A stretch of 64,000 nucleotides of DNA from Myxococcales bacterium (GTDB lineage Bacteria; Myxococcota; Myxococcia; Myxococcales; Myxococcaceae), in contig JAUXRI010000304.1 of assembly GCA_030681895.1 (NCBI GenBank), positions 1 through 64,000 on the forward strand, written 5' to 3'. Every line of letters starts with the position of its first letter. The stretch's first letter is position 1. Shown here piece by piece: positions 33,486 to 42,160 of this stretch. Made by a program: the position numbers and the translations under genes. The notes beneath the pieces are model-generated. The model was not told the origin of the DNA, ran no database searches, and was given only the letters and a program-made list of their open reading frames with translations.

Positions 33486-34820
33486 ATGCGCGAGCTCTCG
33501 TGGCGTGGTGACGCTCCCCGGCCGGCCCTCGTCGAGGCCCTGCGGCGCGCGGGGTGGAGCGTGGGCGAGACGGCAGAGGTCGTCGTGGTGCGCTCGAAGA
33601 CCGTGCCGGCGTCCCCGGGCGCGCTCCCGTGGCTCTGGCTCACCTCGTCTGCACCGACGGCGGCGCAGCTCAAGACGGCCGTCGAGCGGGGCGCCGTCGA
33701 TGTCTTCCCCACCGAGCGCGACTGGGAGACGCGCCTGCTCGCGCGCCTCGCCGAGCTCGCGGTGCCAGAGACGCCCGTGCCCGCGCCGCCCCACGTCGTC
33801 GCCGAGTCGGCCGCCGCAAGGCGCATGCTGCGGCAGATCAAGCAGGCCGCACAGACGTCGATGCCGGTGCTGCTGACAGGAGAGACAGGCACCGGGAAAG
33901 AGCTCGCCGCGCGCCTCATTCACGAGTGGTCGCCACGCAGCCGCCGCACCTTCGTGCCCATTACCTGCGCCGCGATTCCCGACGAGCTGATGGAAGGCGA
34001 GCTGTTCGGCTACGCGAAGGGCGCGTTCTCGGGCGCCGTGAGGGACTACGACGGCCTGATGGTGGCGGCCGACGGCGGCACCGTCTTCCTCGACGAGGTC
34101 GACGACACGCCCTTCTCGCTCCAGGTGAAGCTCTTGCGCGTGCTCGAAGACCACGTCGTCTCGCGCCTGGGTGAGTCGAAGTGGCGCGCCGTCGACTTCC
34201 GCGTCATCGCCGCGACCAACCGCGACCTGCGCCCGCTCATTCACGAAGGCGAGTTCGGCGCCGACTTCTACGAGCGCCTCGCCACGGTGCTCATCGAGCT
34301 GCCGCCGTTGCGCGACCGCCTCGACGACCTGCCCGCGATGACGGCCCAGCTCATCGAGCGCTACTACCGGGAAGACCCGCTGGCCTCGAAGCGCGGCGTG
34401 GTGAAGGACGTGACGGCCGAGGCGCTCGAGATTCTGAAAGGGTACTCGTGGCCCGGCAACGTGCGCGAGCTTCGCAACGTCGTCTTCGCGGCGCTGGTGC
34501 ACAAGCGCACCGGCTCGTCGCTGCTCCCGTCGGACCTGCCGCGGCGGCTGTGGCAGGAGTCGCGCCCCGACACCGATGGGCAGACCGTCGTCTCGACGCG
34601 CGCCATCGAGCAGAAGCTCGCCGAGGGCTCGATGAACCTCAAGGTGGAGATCGAGGCGCTCGAGCGCGTCGCGGTCGAGGCGGCGTTGCGGCGCGCGGCA
34701 GGCTCTGCAGCCGAGGCGGCGCGCATGCTGGGTGAGGTCGGCCGCGGCACCGCGAAGGACCCGGGCGGCACGCTGCGCGTGATGATGAAGCGCCTCGGCT
34801 TGTCGGGCAGCACGCGCTGA
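33486..34820 (+). CDS. sigma-54-dependent transcriptional activator
   Basis: A 444-residue AAA+ enhancer-binding protein. The central domain has Walker A (GETGTGKE), the sigma-54 contact loop as GAFSGA (the common form is GAFTGA), Walker B (TVFLDEVDD) and the [11 protein letters not shown] arginine-finger/sensor region. The N-terminal ~110 residues look like a degenerate response-regulator-type domain without a clear phospho-acceptor. The C terminus has a compact helix-turn-helix ([20 protein letters not shown]). ATG 33486 is the first in-frame ATG, but a TTG at 33474 has GGAGG 8 nt upstream and may be the true start. It may control the divergent SPFH gene or the kinase downstream. Confidence 0.9.
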   Translation: MRELSWRGDAPRPALVEALRRAGWSVGETAEVVVVRSKTVPASPGALPWLWLTSSAPTAAQLKTAVERGAVDVFPTERDWETRLLARLAELAVPETPVPAPPHVVAESAAARRMLRQIKQAAQTSMPVLLTGETGTGKELAARLIHEWSPRSRRTFVPITCAAIPDELMEGELFGYAKGAFSGAVRDYDGLMVAADGGTVFLDEVDDTPFSLQVKLLRVLEDHVVSRLGESKWRAVDFRVIAATNRDLRPLIHEGEFGADFYERLATVLIELPPLRDRLDDLPAMTAQLIERYYREDPLASKRGVVKDVTAEALEILKGYSWPGNVRELRNVVFAALVHKRTGSSLLPSDLPRRLWQESRPDTDGQTVVSTRAIEQKLAEGSMNLKVEIEALERVAVEAALRRAAGSAAEAARMLGEVGRGTAKDPGGTLRVMMKRLGLSGSTR

Positions 34821-34975
34821 AACAAAGTTCGAAATCGACCGACGGCTCGCCCGTTCGACAGGCACGTCACGCGACGGCTCCCATCCCCTGCGCGTGGCTG
34901 TGGCCGGGGGCCCGAGGTCTGAAGCTGACTTCGGGCCTCTGGTCGCTCTTTGCGTCTTCGTGATGACCGCCCGTG

Positions 34976-34981
34976 TAGAGT
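34976..34981 (+). promoter_or_regulatory. candidate -10 element (TAGAGT)
   Basis: TAGAGT lies 13 nt before the histidine kinase ATG at 34995. A purine-rich GAGAG motif between them could be a weak ribosome-binding site. It is the clearest signal in the 174-bp gap after the sigma-54 activator gene. Confidence 0.35.
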
Positions 34982-34994
34982 CTCGCGCCGAGAG

Positions 34995-37034
34995 ATGGGC
35001 ATGGCGCGGCAACAGCGATGGTGGCAACCGCCTGCGTCGAACGCTGCAGACGGCGCCGTGCCAGCCATCTTGCACTGGGTGACGCTCATCGCAGGCGCGC
35101 TCACGGTGCTGGTCGGCATCGGCACCTTGTGGTCGGCGGGCCTCGAGTTCCGTCACGTCTCGGCGAACCTCGCGGTGCTCGGGGTCATCGGCGTCGCCCA
35201 GGCGCTCCTGCGGCGTGGGCGAACTCGCGTTGCCGCGCAGCTGTTCGTGTTCTCGGTCTGGCTCGCCATCGCCACGACCAGCTTCCGATCTGGTGGTTCG
35301 AGCGGCCCCATTCCGGCGACGTTCTTCGCGGTCGTCGCCACCGCCAGCGTGCTGCTCAGCCGCCGGATGGCGCTGGGCTACGCCGCCCTCTCGGTGGTGA
35401 CGATGGGCGTGCTCTTCGGCCTCGAGGGCACCGGCTTCAGGGCCGAGGACCCCTACACGCCACTGCTGAGGTTCATCGTCGTCGCGGCGGCGCTGCTGAT
35501 GTCGGGAGGCATCGGCTATCTCGCCGCGACGGTGAACGCTGCGTCGACGACGCGCGCGAACGTGAGCGAGACCGAGTTCGCCGAGCTCATTCGCACGGCT
35601 CCCGAGGCGATCCTCACGGTCGACGGCGATGGGGTGATTCGCAGCAGCAACCCCGCTGCGGCGGTGTTGTTTGGCGCGAATGCGCTCGTAGGCCAGCAGC
35701 TCGCCACCCTGCCGGGGCTCGAAGCGGTGCCGCTGGTGGGAGAGACGACGGTCGCCAACTGTCTGGTCACCCGCGCCGACGGCACGCCACGCACCGTCGA
35801 CGTCGACGTGAGGCCGCTTCGGGTCAGCGGTGGCGCAGGCGCACGCGTCAGCCTTCGTGACGTGACGACGCAGCGGCAGGCCGAGCAGGACCGGGCCCGC
35901 CTCACCGGGCAGCTGCACCAGGTGCAGAAGCAGGAGTCCATCGGCCTGCTCGCTGGCGGCATCGCGCACGACTTCAACAACCTGATGACCGCCGTGCTGG
36001 TGAACGTCGAGCTGCTCAAGGAGCACGTGCCGGCCGGCGAGGCGAAGGAGCTGGTCGACGAGGTGGAGCAGGCGTCGGTGCGCGCGACCAGCCTCACCCG
36101 GCAGCTGCTCGCGTTCAGTCGCCGGCAGGTCCTCCATGCCCGAAACCTCTCGGTGAACGAGGTCGTCGAGGGCTTGCGGCCCATGCTGCGCCGACTGCTC
36201 GCCGCGAACATCGAGATGCGCTTCACGCTCGAGTCTCGAGGCGTCGTTCGTGCGGACTCGGGCCAGCTCGAGCAGGTCATCGTCAACCTGGCGGTGAACG
36301 CGCGCGACTCGATGCCCAACGGAGGGACCTTGCACATCGCCACCGGCGATCTCGAGCTGCCCACCGTCGTCGGGAACGCGCCCGCGGGCCGCTACGTCAC
36401 GCTGTCGGTCGAAGACACCGGCGAGGGAATGCGGCCCGAGGTCGTCGCGCGGGTGTTCGAGCCCTTCTTCACGACGAAGCCGGCGGGCCAGGGCACGGGG
36501 CTGGGGCTCGCGGTGGTCGAGGGCATCGTCAGGCAGAGCGGCGGGCACGTCACCGTTCACTCCACGGTCGGCGAGGGCACGCGGTTCGAGGTCCTCCTGC
36601 CGCGGACCGAGGTGACGGTTCCAGACCAGGTGACGGCGCCGGTCGAGCGACGGGGGAACGGCGCGGGCCTCACGGTGCTCGTCATCGAAGACGAAGCCGC
36701 GCTCCGCAAGGTGGTGACGCGAATGCTCGACGCGGCTGGCTTCCGCGTCCTCGTCGCAGCTGACGGCGAGGAGGCGGTCGCGCTGATGCAGCGAGAGGCG
36801 CCCGAGGTGCACCTCGTCGTCACCGACGTGGTGATGCCGAGGCTCGACGGACCGGCGACGGTGAGGCGCCTTCGCGAGCACCAGCCAGGGCTCAAGGCCC
36901 TCTTCGTGTCCGGCTACACCGACCGGCCGCTCGAAGCGCTTGGCGCCACCTCACCGAACAGCGCGTTCCTCGGCAAGCCGTTCAGGACCGACGAGCTCGT
37001 CGCGGCGCTGCTGGCGCTCCACGCGCGGGTGTGA
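34995..37034 (+). CDS. hybrid histidine kinase with receiver domain
   Basis: A 679-residue membrane sensor. The N-terminal ~180 residues form several TM helices (AILHWVTLIAGALTVLVGIG, FIVVAAALLMSGGIGYLAA). A PAS-like domain follows (~190-300, TAPEAILTVDGDGVIRSSN). The phospho-accepting His is His325 in GGIAHDFNN. The ATPase domain has an N-box (NLAVNARDSMPNGG), DTGEGM and GTGLGLAVV. The C-terminal receiver has Asp611 (VVTDVVMPRLDG) and a KP motif (FLGKPF). ATG 34995 is preferred; an ATG at 35001 is close. It may act with the sigma-54 activator upstream, but that activator lacks an obvious phospho-site. Confidence 0.92.
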   Translation: MGMARQQRWWQPPASNAADGAVPAILHWVTLIAGALTVLVGIGTLWSAGLEFRHVSANLAVLGVIGVAQALLRRGRTRVAAQLFVFSVWLAIATTSFRSGGSSGPIPATFFAVVATASVLLSRRMALGYAALSVVTMGVLFGLEGTGFRAEDPYTPLLRFIVVAAALLMSGGIGYLAATVNAASTTRANVSETEFAELIRTAPEAILTVDGDGVIRSSNPAAAVLFGANALVGQQLATLPGLEAVPLVGETTVANCLVTRADGTPRTVDVDVRPLRVSGGAGARVSLRDVTTQRQAEQDRARLTGQLHQVQKQESIGLLAGGIAHDFNNLMTAVLVNVELLKEHVPAGEAKELVDEVEQASVRATSLTRQLLAFSRRQVLHARNLSVNEVVEGLRPMLRRLLAANIEMRFTLESRGVVRADSGQLEQVIVNLAVNARDSMPNGGTLHIATGDLELPTVVGNAPAGRYVTLSVEDTGEGMRPEVVARVFEPFFTTKPAGQGTGLGLAVVEGIVRQSGGHVTVHSTVGEGTRFEVLLPRTEVTVPDQVTAPVERRGNGAGLTVLVIEDEAALRKVVTRMLDAAGFRVLVAADGEEAVALMQREAPEVHLVVTDVVMPRLDGPATVRRLREHQPGLKALFVSGYTDRPLEALGATSPNSAFLGKPFRTDELVAALLALHARV

Positions 37035-37186
37035 CGATGACGTCCTCACTCGCAGGCTGCGGCGAACACTTCATCGGCAGCGACGCTCGCATCGCCGTGC
37101 TCCTTGCGCACGTCGACGCGCAGGCCAGCGTCGACGAGGCGTGTACGCTCCACGCGTGCCTGGAGCGCCTCATCGTGACGCCGTGA
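37031..37186 (+). CDS. small coupled ORF, unknown function
   Basis: A 51-codon ORF whose GTG start overlaps the kinase stop (GTGA) and whose TGA overlaps the GTG of the uracil-DNA glycosylase gene (GTGA). An ATG at 37037 would give 49 residues. It reads MTSSLAGCGEHFIGSDARIA..., with four Cys in all. Double 4-nt coupling is the main argument that it is real; nothing in the sequence reveals a function. It could instead be a leader ORF that drives translation of the glycosylase. Confidence 0.5.
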   Translation: MTMTSSLAGCGEHFIGSDARIAVLLAHVDAQASVDEACTLHACLERLIVTP

Positions 37187-37812
37187 CGAGCCAGCTCGAG
37201 CAGCTGCGTGCGCTCCACGCCCGGCTCGAGCGGTGCGAGCGCTGCCCGAAGATGCTGCGGCCCGTCGTGCATGGCGCGGCGGTGGTGTCAGACGTCTTCC
37301 TGCTGGGCCAGGCGCCGGGCGTCCGTGAAGGCCCGGCCGGCAAGCCCTTCGCGTGGACCGCCGGGAAGACGCTGTTCGGCTGGTTTCATGAGGCGCTCGG
37401 CGTCGACGAGGAGACGGTGCGCGCGCGCGTGTACATCGCGGCGGTGGCGCGCTGCTTCCCCGGCAAACACCCGAAGGGCGGCGGGGGCGACCGCAAGCCC
37501 GACCCGCGCGAAGTGGAGACGTGCCGCACCTGGCTCGAGGAAGAGGTCGCGCTGCTGCGTCCGAAGCTGGTGTTGCCCGTCGGCGCGCTCGCCATCACGC
37601 AGGTGCTCGGTCACGAGGGCCCGCTCGCCGAGGTGGTGGGGCGGCTGCATCGGGTCCGCTGGCATGGCGTCGACGTCGAGGTGTTACCGCTGCCGCATCC
37701 CTCAGGCGCGTCGACGTGGCACCGCACCGAGCCCGGGAAAACGCTGCTGGCCCGGTCGCTGAAGCTGCTCGGCCGTCACGCGCTGGGCAGGGCCATCGCT
37801 CGCGGCGAGTGA
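37183..37812 (+). CDS. uracil-DNA glycosylase family protein (Fe-S type)
   Basis: A 209-residue member of the family 4/5 uracil-DNA glycosylases, which remove uracil from DNA in base-excision repair. The active-site loop GQAPGVREGPAGKPFAW and the AGKTLF segment are present, and LPLPHPSG matches the C-terminal HPS motif. Four Cys in two pairs (CERC near the N terminus, then VARC and ETC) are placed for a 4Fe-4S cluster. The GTG start overlaps the small ORF stop. The 3' end overlaps the convergent DUF4386 gene by 37 bp. Confidence 0.88.
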   Translation: MTSQLEQLRALHARLERCERCPKMLRPVVHGAAVVSDVFLLGQAPGVREGPAGKPFAWTAGKTLFGWFHEALGVDEETVRARVYIAAVARCFPGKHPKGGGGDRKPDPREVETCRTWLEEEVALLRPKLVLPVGALAITQVLGHEGPLAEVVGRLHRVRWHGVDVEVLPLPHPSGASTWHRTEPGKTLLARSLKLLGRHALGRAIARGE

Positions 37813-38519
37813 AGCGTGCCTGCAGGGTCGAGCTTCAGGCCCTTGATGAGCAGCCAGCCACCGATCAACAGCTCGAAGAGCACGCTCGGTGCGAAGAGGG
37901 CCATGCTCATGGTGGTGACCATCGTCTGCGCCGCCCCGCCCGCGGGGACCAGGAGGCCGATGACCGACTGCACGAGGATGAGCGCGTACGAGAACACGCC
38001 CAGCGCCGACAGCGCCCTCGGCACGTACCGAGATTTGAACAACAGCGAGAAGAACAACACCAGGTCGAGGCCCAGGAACACCATCACGACGGTCATGCCG
38101 GTGCTGCGCACGGTGAGGAACTGGCCAATGGCCTCGTCGAGCGGGGCGGCAGTGGCGTTCAGCATTCGCAGGCCGATGTAGCCCGACAGCACGAGCGAGG
38201 ACCCGAGGACCGCCTCCACCAGCTTCAACCCCAGCGCGAGCATGGCGAGGTTCCGGTTCACCCGCTCCATGATGACGAAGAGCGCGAACGCGAGCACGAT
38301 GCCGCAGCAGGCGAAGAGCAGCTCATTTGCCAGGCCGAGCCGAAACAGGAACTCGTCGGCGCGGAGGTTGGCGAGGGTCTTCGCCGCGTCGCCAGCGACG
38401 ACGATCTTCGAGTCCACGAACACCCAGTTCAGGGTCCAGCCGACCACGGTGATGAGAAAGACGACGCCCGCAATTCTGGCGGCCGCTCTCTGTGACGCTT
38501 CGGTGGGCTGGGTTGGCAT
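37776..38519 (-). CDS. DUF4386 membrane protein
   Basis: A 247-residue integral membrane protein with about six TM helices (for example RIAGVVFLITVVGWTLNWVF, NLAMLALGLKLVEAVLGSSL and VMVFLGLDLVLFFSLLF), matching DUF4386 in length and pattern. The N terminus is cytoplasmic with Arg residues (MPTQPTEASQRAAARIAG). Function of the family is unknown. It is monocistronic and divergent from the lipoprotein gene at 38624, and it overlaps the glycosylase gene tail-to-tail. Confidence 0.82.
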   Translation of the reverse strand: MPTQPTEASQRAAARIAGVVFLITVVGWTLNWVFVDSKIVVAGDAAKTLANLRADEFLFRLGLANELLFACCGIVLAFALFVIMERVNRNLAMLALGLKLVEAVLGSSLVLSGYIGLRMLNATAAPLDEAIGQFLTVRSTGMTVVMVFLGLDLVLFFSLLFKSRYVPRALSALGVFSYALILVQSVIGLLVPAGGAAQTMVTTMSMALFAPSVLFELLIGGWLLIKGLKLDPAGTLHSPRAMALPSA

Positions 38520-38611
38520 TGCGCCAAAGAGTACGGCGGGACGCGGCAGAGATTGCCTTTCTTGTTCCGGAGCCCGAAGCCCGCTGACCAGCGCAAGTGA
38601 AAGGGTTCGGC

Positions 38612-38617
38612 TAGACA
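38612..38617 (+). promoter_or_regulatory. candidate -10 element (TAGACA)
   Basis: TAGACA is 6 nt before the ATG at 38624, giving a leaderless-type arrangement like those at 7718, 45063 and 55195. Confidence 0.35.
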
Positions 38618-38623
38618 GTCCAG

Positions 38624-39469
38624 ATGACCATGACCCGGCGACTGGCAGTCGGTGTGTTGTTCGTGATGAGCGGTTGTGTTGGCGACGAGGTGGGGACGTC
38701 GGAGCAAGCGGTCGACAGTTACACGGACGGCGCCTTCACCCTCACGCCCGACGACACGGTCGTCGGGTACCTCAGCGTGATCTATGGGCTCGGCCCGAGC
38801 AACCTGTGCGCGACCGGCGAGTTCCGCGTCGCGCTGGGCGTGAATATGGATGTGCGCGCGCGTCAGTGGCTGAACTCGGAATTGAACGGAACGGCCGTCG
38901 CCACGAACGGCGCCATCTATCTCGCGTCGACCAATCAGCGCCTCAGCTTCGACAAGGCACGAATCACCCAGATCGATTTTCCCCGAGGCAAACCGGGTGA
39001 CCTCTCGGAGTCGTACGTCACGCTGACCGTGAAGCCGGCGACGCTGACGAAGTGCACCCCCGTGACCGCGAGCGTGATGGCGGCGAAGCTCCAGACCGCA
39101 GCCACCTGGGCCATGCGCCCCGCGCTCGCCAGCAACGTCCTCATCGATGTCGCGCAGAGCACACCCCCTCCCGACGCTGGCTATGAGCGCATGAACATCA
39201 CGACCATCAAGCCAACGCCTGGAAGGGTGTCGATTGGAATCGGTGTGGGCAGGGGCATGTACGAGTGGATCAAGGGCTCGTTCGACAACAAGGACACGCC
39301 GCGTTCAGGCGCCTTCACCTCGACCGCGTTCGAGTACGGCCTGAACAAGCCGCTCCTGGTCTCGCGGTTCAGCGGGCTCGAGTCGATCACCTTCGATGGA
39401 GGCATCACGACCGTCGTCATGACCAGCGCTCGCATCGGCCTCGAGCTGCCCGACGGCGGGCTCGAGTAG
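38624..39469 (+). CDS. lipoprotein, unknown function
   Basis: A 281-residue lipoprotein (MTMTRRLAVGVLFVMSGC). The mature sequence has no recognised domain: mixed beta, with FTLTPDDTVVGYLSVIYGLG near the start and a C-terminal half rich in Thr/Ile (MNITTIKPTPGRVSIGIGVG). An ATG at 38630 (MTRRL) is an alternative start. No adjacent partner on the same strand. It is convergent with the GGSTA-repeat lipoprotein gene with a 1-bp gap. Confidence 0.78.
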   Translation: MTMTRRLAVGVLFVMSGCVGDEVGTSEQAVDSYTDGAFTLTPDDTVVGYLSVIYGLGPSNLCATGEFRVALGVNMDVRARQWLNSELNGTAVATNGAIYLASTNQRLSFDKARITQIDFPRGKPGDLSESYVTLTVKPATLTKCTPVTASVMAAKLQTAATWAMRPALASNVLIDVAQSTPPPDAGYERMNITTIKPTPGRVSIGIGVGRGMYEWIKGSFDNKDTPRSGAFTSTAFEYGLNKPLLVSRFSGLESITFDGGITTVVMTSARIGLELPDGGLE

Positions 39470-39470
39470 C

Positions 39471-40652
39471 TCACGGAATCGGCGCGCAGCCCCACTGCCT
39501 GTTGTCCGGCTGTGAGTTGCCGTCGAGGTCGCCCGTCGTGAGCGACGCGCAGCGCGGCAGTGGAACCGGAGCGGTGCCGCCGTTCTGGTCGTGATCGTAG
39601 AGATAGAACTGTGGGTCGCGGCAGTAGCCCCACGTGTTCGCGCTCGGCGTGGTGCCAGCACCACCAGGCACTGGAGCGACCGCCAGGCTCCACCCGAACA
39701 CGCAGTCTGCCGTCGTCGCTCCTCTGGCCGCGCAGGTAGACGGGGCCACGCCGCCCGGGTTCGCAGGTGTGCTGGTCGAGGTCGCGGCCGGCGCGCAGGT
39801 CGCGACGCACACCATCGTGAGCGGTGACGCGGTCGACTCGCTCAGGAACTGCTGGAACCCCGGCGCACACGCGTTGATCTGCGTCCTGTTGGGGTTCACG
39901 CGGTGGATGTTGCCTGCGTTTCCAGCAGGCGCACACACGAAGATATTGGACGGTGCCAGGTAGCAGCCCCGATTCGGTGTCGCCGGTGTGGCGCTGCCGC
40001 ACGCCTGTGCGTTGTCGAGCAAGCGGCGCTGCGTGACGATGTCGCAGGTGCGCACGCAGGTGCCGACGCCGAGTGGCTCGAGGTCGGTGTCGCTCAGACA
40101 GGCCGTGAGCGCAGGGCAGCTCGGTTGCTGCAGCGAACAGGCGCGGGCACAGCCATCGGTGGAGCAGAGCTCACCGGCACTGCAGCCGTCAGCGCCTCCA
40201 TCGGCCACACGAGTGCACGACGCGAAGGTGGCCGAGCTGCCGATGGGAACGCAACGAGGCTCTGCGCTCAGACCGTTGAAGACGACGGAGCAGTGAAGAC
40301 CAGCGCCACAACCCGTCTGCGCGGCCACGTTGCACGGCATGACGCCTCCGTCGGGCAGAAGGCCTGCGTCAGCGCTGCCGCCAGCCGTCGAGCCGCCAGC
40401 CGTCGAGCCTCCAGCTGTGGAGCCGCCAGCCGTGGAGCCTCCAGCCGTGGAGCCGCCAGCCGTGGAGCCTCCAGCCGTCGAGCCGCCTGCCGTGGAGCCG
40501 CCTGCCGTCGCGGAACCTCCTGCGCTCGAGCCACCCGCTCCGCCAGCTCCTGCTGAGCCGCCGCCTTCGTCGCCTGCGTCGGGCTCACCGGACACCACCG
40601 CGTCGCACGCGGCGAGCGCCATCGTCACGGCCACGACCAGCGCTCTGCTCAT
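39471..40652 (-). CDS. lipoprotein with Gly-Gly-Ser-Thr-Ala repeat linker
   Basis: A 393-residue lipoprotein (signal MSRALVVAVTMALAAC). Residues ~30-95 are a low-complexity linker dominated by exact GGSTA units. The remaining ~295 residues hold many Cys and a TSP/notch-like spacing (AAQTGCGAGLHCSVVFNG, SAGELCSTDGCARACSLQQP). It is probably a surface or secreted binding protein. It is the last gene of the second DUF1592/DUF1552 operon (4-nt ATGA overlap), a third component that has no Cys-rich equivalent in the first module. Confidence 0.82.
   Translation of the reverse strand: MSRALVVAVTMALAACDAVVSGEPDAGDEGGGSAGAGGAGGSSAGGSATAGGSTAGGSTAGGSTAGGSTAGGSTAGGSTAGGSTAGGSTAGGSADAGLLPDGGVMPCNVAAQTGCGAGLHCSVVFNGLSAEPRCVPIGSSATFASCTRVADGGADGCSAGELCSTDGCARACSLQQPSCPALTACLSDTDLEPLGVGTCVRTCDIVTQRRLLDNAQACGSATPATPNRGCYLAPSNIFVCAPAGNAGNIHRVNPNRTQINACAPGFQQFLSESTASPLTMVCVATCAPAATSTSTPANPGGVAPSTCAARGATTADCVFGWSLAVAPVPGGAGTTPSANTWGYCRDPQFYLYDHDQNGGTAPVPLPRCASLTTGDLDGNSQPDNRQWGCAPIP
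40381..40512. repeat. 15-bp tandem repeat with 30-bp higher-order period
   Basis: Eight full 15-bp units and a partial one, of the form CC(A/T)GC(C/T)GT(C/G)GAGCC(G/T), encode Gly-Gly-Ser-Thr-Ala on the minus strand. The unit ends alternate CCG/CCT for the first six copies, giving a 30-bp higher-order period, so two-unit blocks were probably copied together. Confidence 0.9.
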
Positions 40653-42160
40653 GAGAAGACCGGCAGCGTGCCAGCGCCCGCGGCGAAGCCCTGCAGCCCG
40701 AAGTCACCCACCGGCGCGCCACCCGGCGTCACGCGCAGGTCGAAGCCGCGGACGATCGTGTTGAGCACCTGGTTCGTGCTGTACGAGCTCGACGTGTAGA
40801 AGCCCGCGTCGCGGCCGCGTCCGTCGAAGTGGTGGTTCGTTCGCGCTCCGCCGAGGTTGCCTCCGAGCACGAAGCCCATCTTGTTCGACGAGTGCCCGTT
40901 GCCGTTGCCGTAGTCCGACACCATCACCACCATCGTGTTGTCGAGCGCGGTGCGGCCGTCGGGGCCTTCCGAGATGGAGCGCAGCCCGGTGAGCACGTCG
41001 ACGAAGCGCTCGACGAAGAACCGGTAGCTGTCCACGAGGTAGCCCGCGTTCGGCATGCCGCGCGTGCGCACGCCGTCGACCGGAGACGCGTCGCCGTGCA
41101 CCATGCCGTGCCAGTCGTTCGGTGTGCCGGCCGTCCTCCACGAGCTGATGGCCGCGTCGACGGACGCGACACCGAAGTTCGGGCTCTGCTGGTCGATGAA
41201 CTCGAGCCGGCCCACGGGCGCGAGGTCGCACGCCATCGCGTTGGTGAGCAGGGGAATCATCAACGCCGCGCGCTCGCGCATCGAGAGGTTGCGGAAGGGC
41301 AGGTACGGCGCGGTGAGTGACGGTGTGCCGTAGGTGCCAGCCGGGCGCGCGCAGGCAGCCCGCATCATGTCGAGCTCGATCTGCCGCACGCGGTTGGCGT
41401 GGTCTTCGAGGCGGGTGCGGTCTTGCGGGTTGAGCCCAGAGCGGAGCTCCACGAAGCCGTCTCTCACCGCGTCGAGCGCGCTCTTCTTGCGAGCCCTCGC
41501 GCGCCGCTGGGCCTCGAGCGCCGCCTGGTCACCGGTGACGTTGGCGAAGAACTGCTGAAACGCGCGCGACGGGTTCGCCTGCACCTTCACCGGCGTCACG
41601 GGCCCTTCGAAGAAGAAGTCGGAGTTGACGTCGTGGCGGTCGTAGTTGTCGCCGCTCACCGCGAGGTCGATCGACGCGCTCGGTCGGGTGCCTCGAATAC
41701 GCCGGCCGATGAAGTTGCAGACGCTCTCGTTGTTGGGCCCGCCCTGCTCGCTGCCGGCGCGGTCGGCGATGACGTTCGCGAGCACGTTCGACTGGTCGCC
41801 CTGGAAGGCGGCGCGCATCAAGGTGCCGGTGAGCACGCTCTCCTTCTTCGCGGGGTGGCCGAAGGCGTGCTGGCTGTTGAGCTGCGTCGCCTTGTTGTCG
41901 ACGTTCGAGACGAACAGCAGGTGCTGACGAAACGGCTCGAGGGGCGCGGTGATGCGGGGCAGGGTGAAGGCGCTGCCGGCGGCCGAGGGCACCCACTCCT
42001 CGTGGATGAAGCCCATGGAGTACGCGACGACGATGATGCGGGTGGGGCGCATCGTCGCGGCCTGCGCGAACGCCTGCCCACCGCTGAACTTCTCGAGCCA
42101 CGGCAACGCGAGCGCGGCGCCCGAGGCCCCACGAAGAAAACGTCGGCGGCTCAAGCTCAT
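40649..42160 (-). CDS. DUF1552-type Tat-exported protein
   Basis: A 503-residue protein with a twin-arginine signal (MSLSRRRFLRGASGAALALP). The mature sequence matches DUF1552 proteins: WLEKFSGG, RIIVVAYSMGFIHEEWVP, then LLFVSNVDNKA and a central ADRAGSEQGGPNNESVCNFI region, with late VVMVSDYGNGNGH. Such genes usually sit next to DUF1592 genes, as here, and the function is unknown. The ATG overlaps the DUF1592 stop by 4 nt and the stop overlaps the GGSTA lipoprotein start, so three genes are co-translated. Confidence 0.88.
   Translation of the reverse strand: MSLSRRRFLRGASGAALALPWLEKFSGGQAFAQAATMRPTRIIVVAYSMGFIHEEWVPSAAGSAFTLPRITAPLEPFRQHLLFVSNVDNKATQLNSQHAFGHPAKKESVLTGTLMRAAFQGDQSNVLANVIADRAGSEQGGPNNESVCNFIGRRIRGTRPSASIDLAVSGDNYDRHDVNSDFFFEGPVTPVKVQANPSRAFQQFFANVTGDQAALEAQRRARARKKSALDAVRDGFVELRSGLNPQDRTRLEDHANRVRQIELDMMRAACARPAGTYGTPSLTAPYLPFRNLSMRERAALMIPLLTNAMACDLAPVGRLEFIDQQSPNFGVASVDAAISSWRTAGTPNDWHGMVHGDASPVDGVRTRGMPNAGYLVDSYRFFVERFVDVLTGLRSISEGPDGRTALDNTMVVMVSDYGNGNGHSSNKMGFVLGGNLGGARTNHHFDGRGRDAGFYTSSSYSTNQVLNTIVRGFDLRVTPGGAPVGDFGLQGFAAGAGTLPVFS

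Noticed and set aside
33258-36881. A 1207-codon open frame on the minus strand opposite the sigma-54 activator and histidine kinase
   Set aside because: It is antisense to two clear genes and its sequence is Arg/His/Glu-rich without domain character; such frames are common in GC-rich DNA.
40381-40512. CRISPR or intergenic repeat in the 40-kb region
   Set aside because: The units are contiguous, 15 bp long and encode GGSTA inside a lipoprotein.
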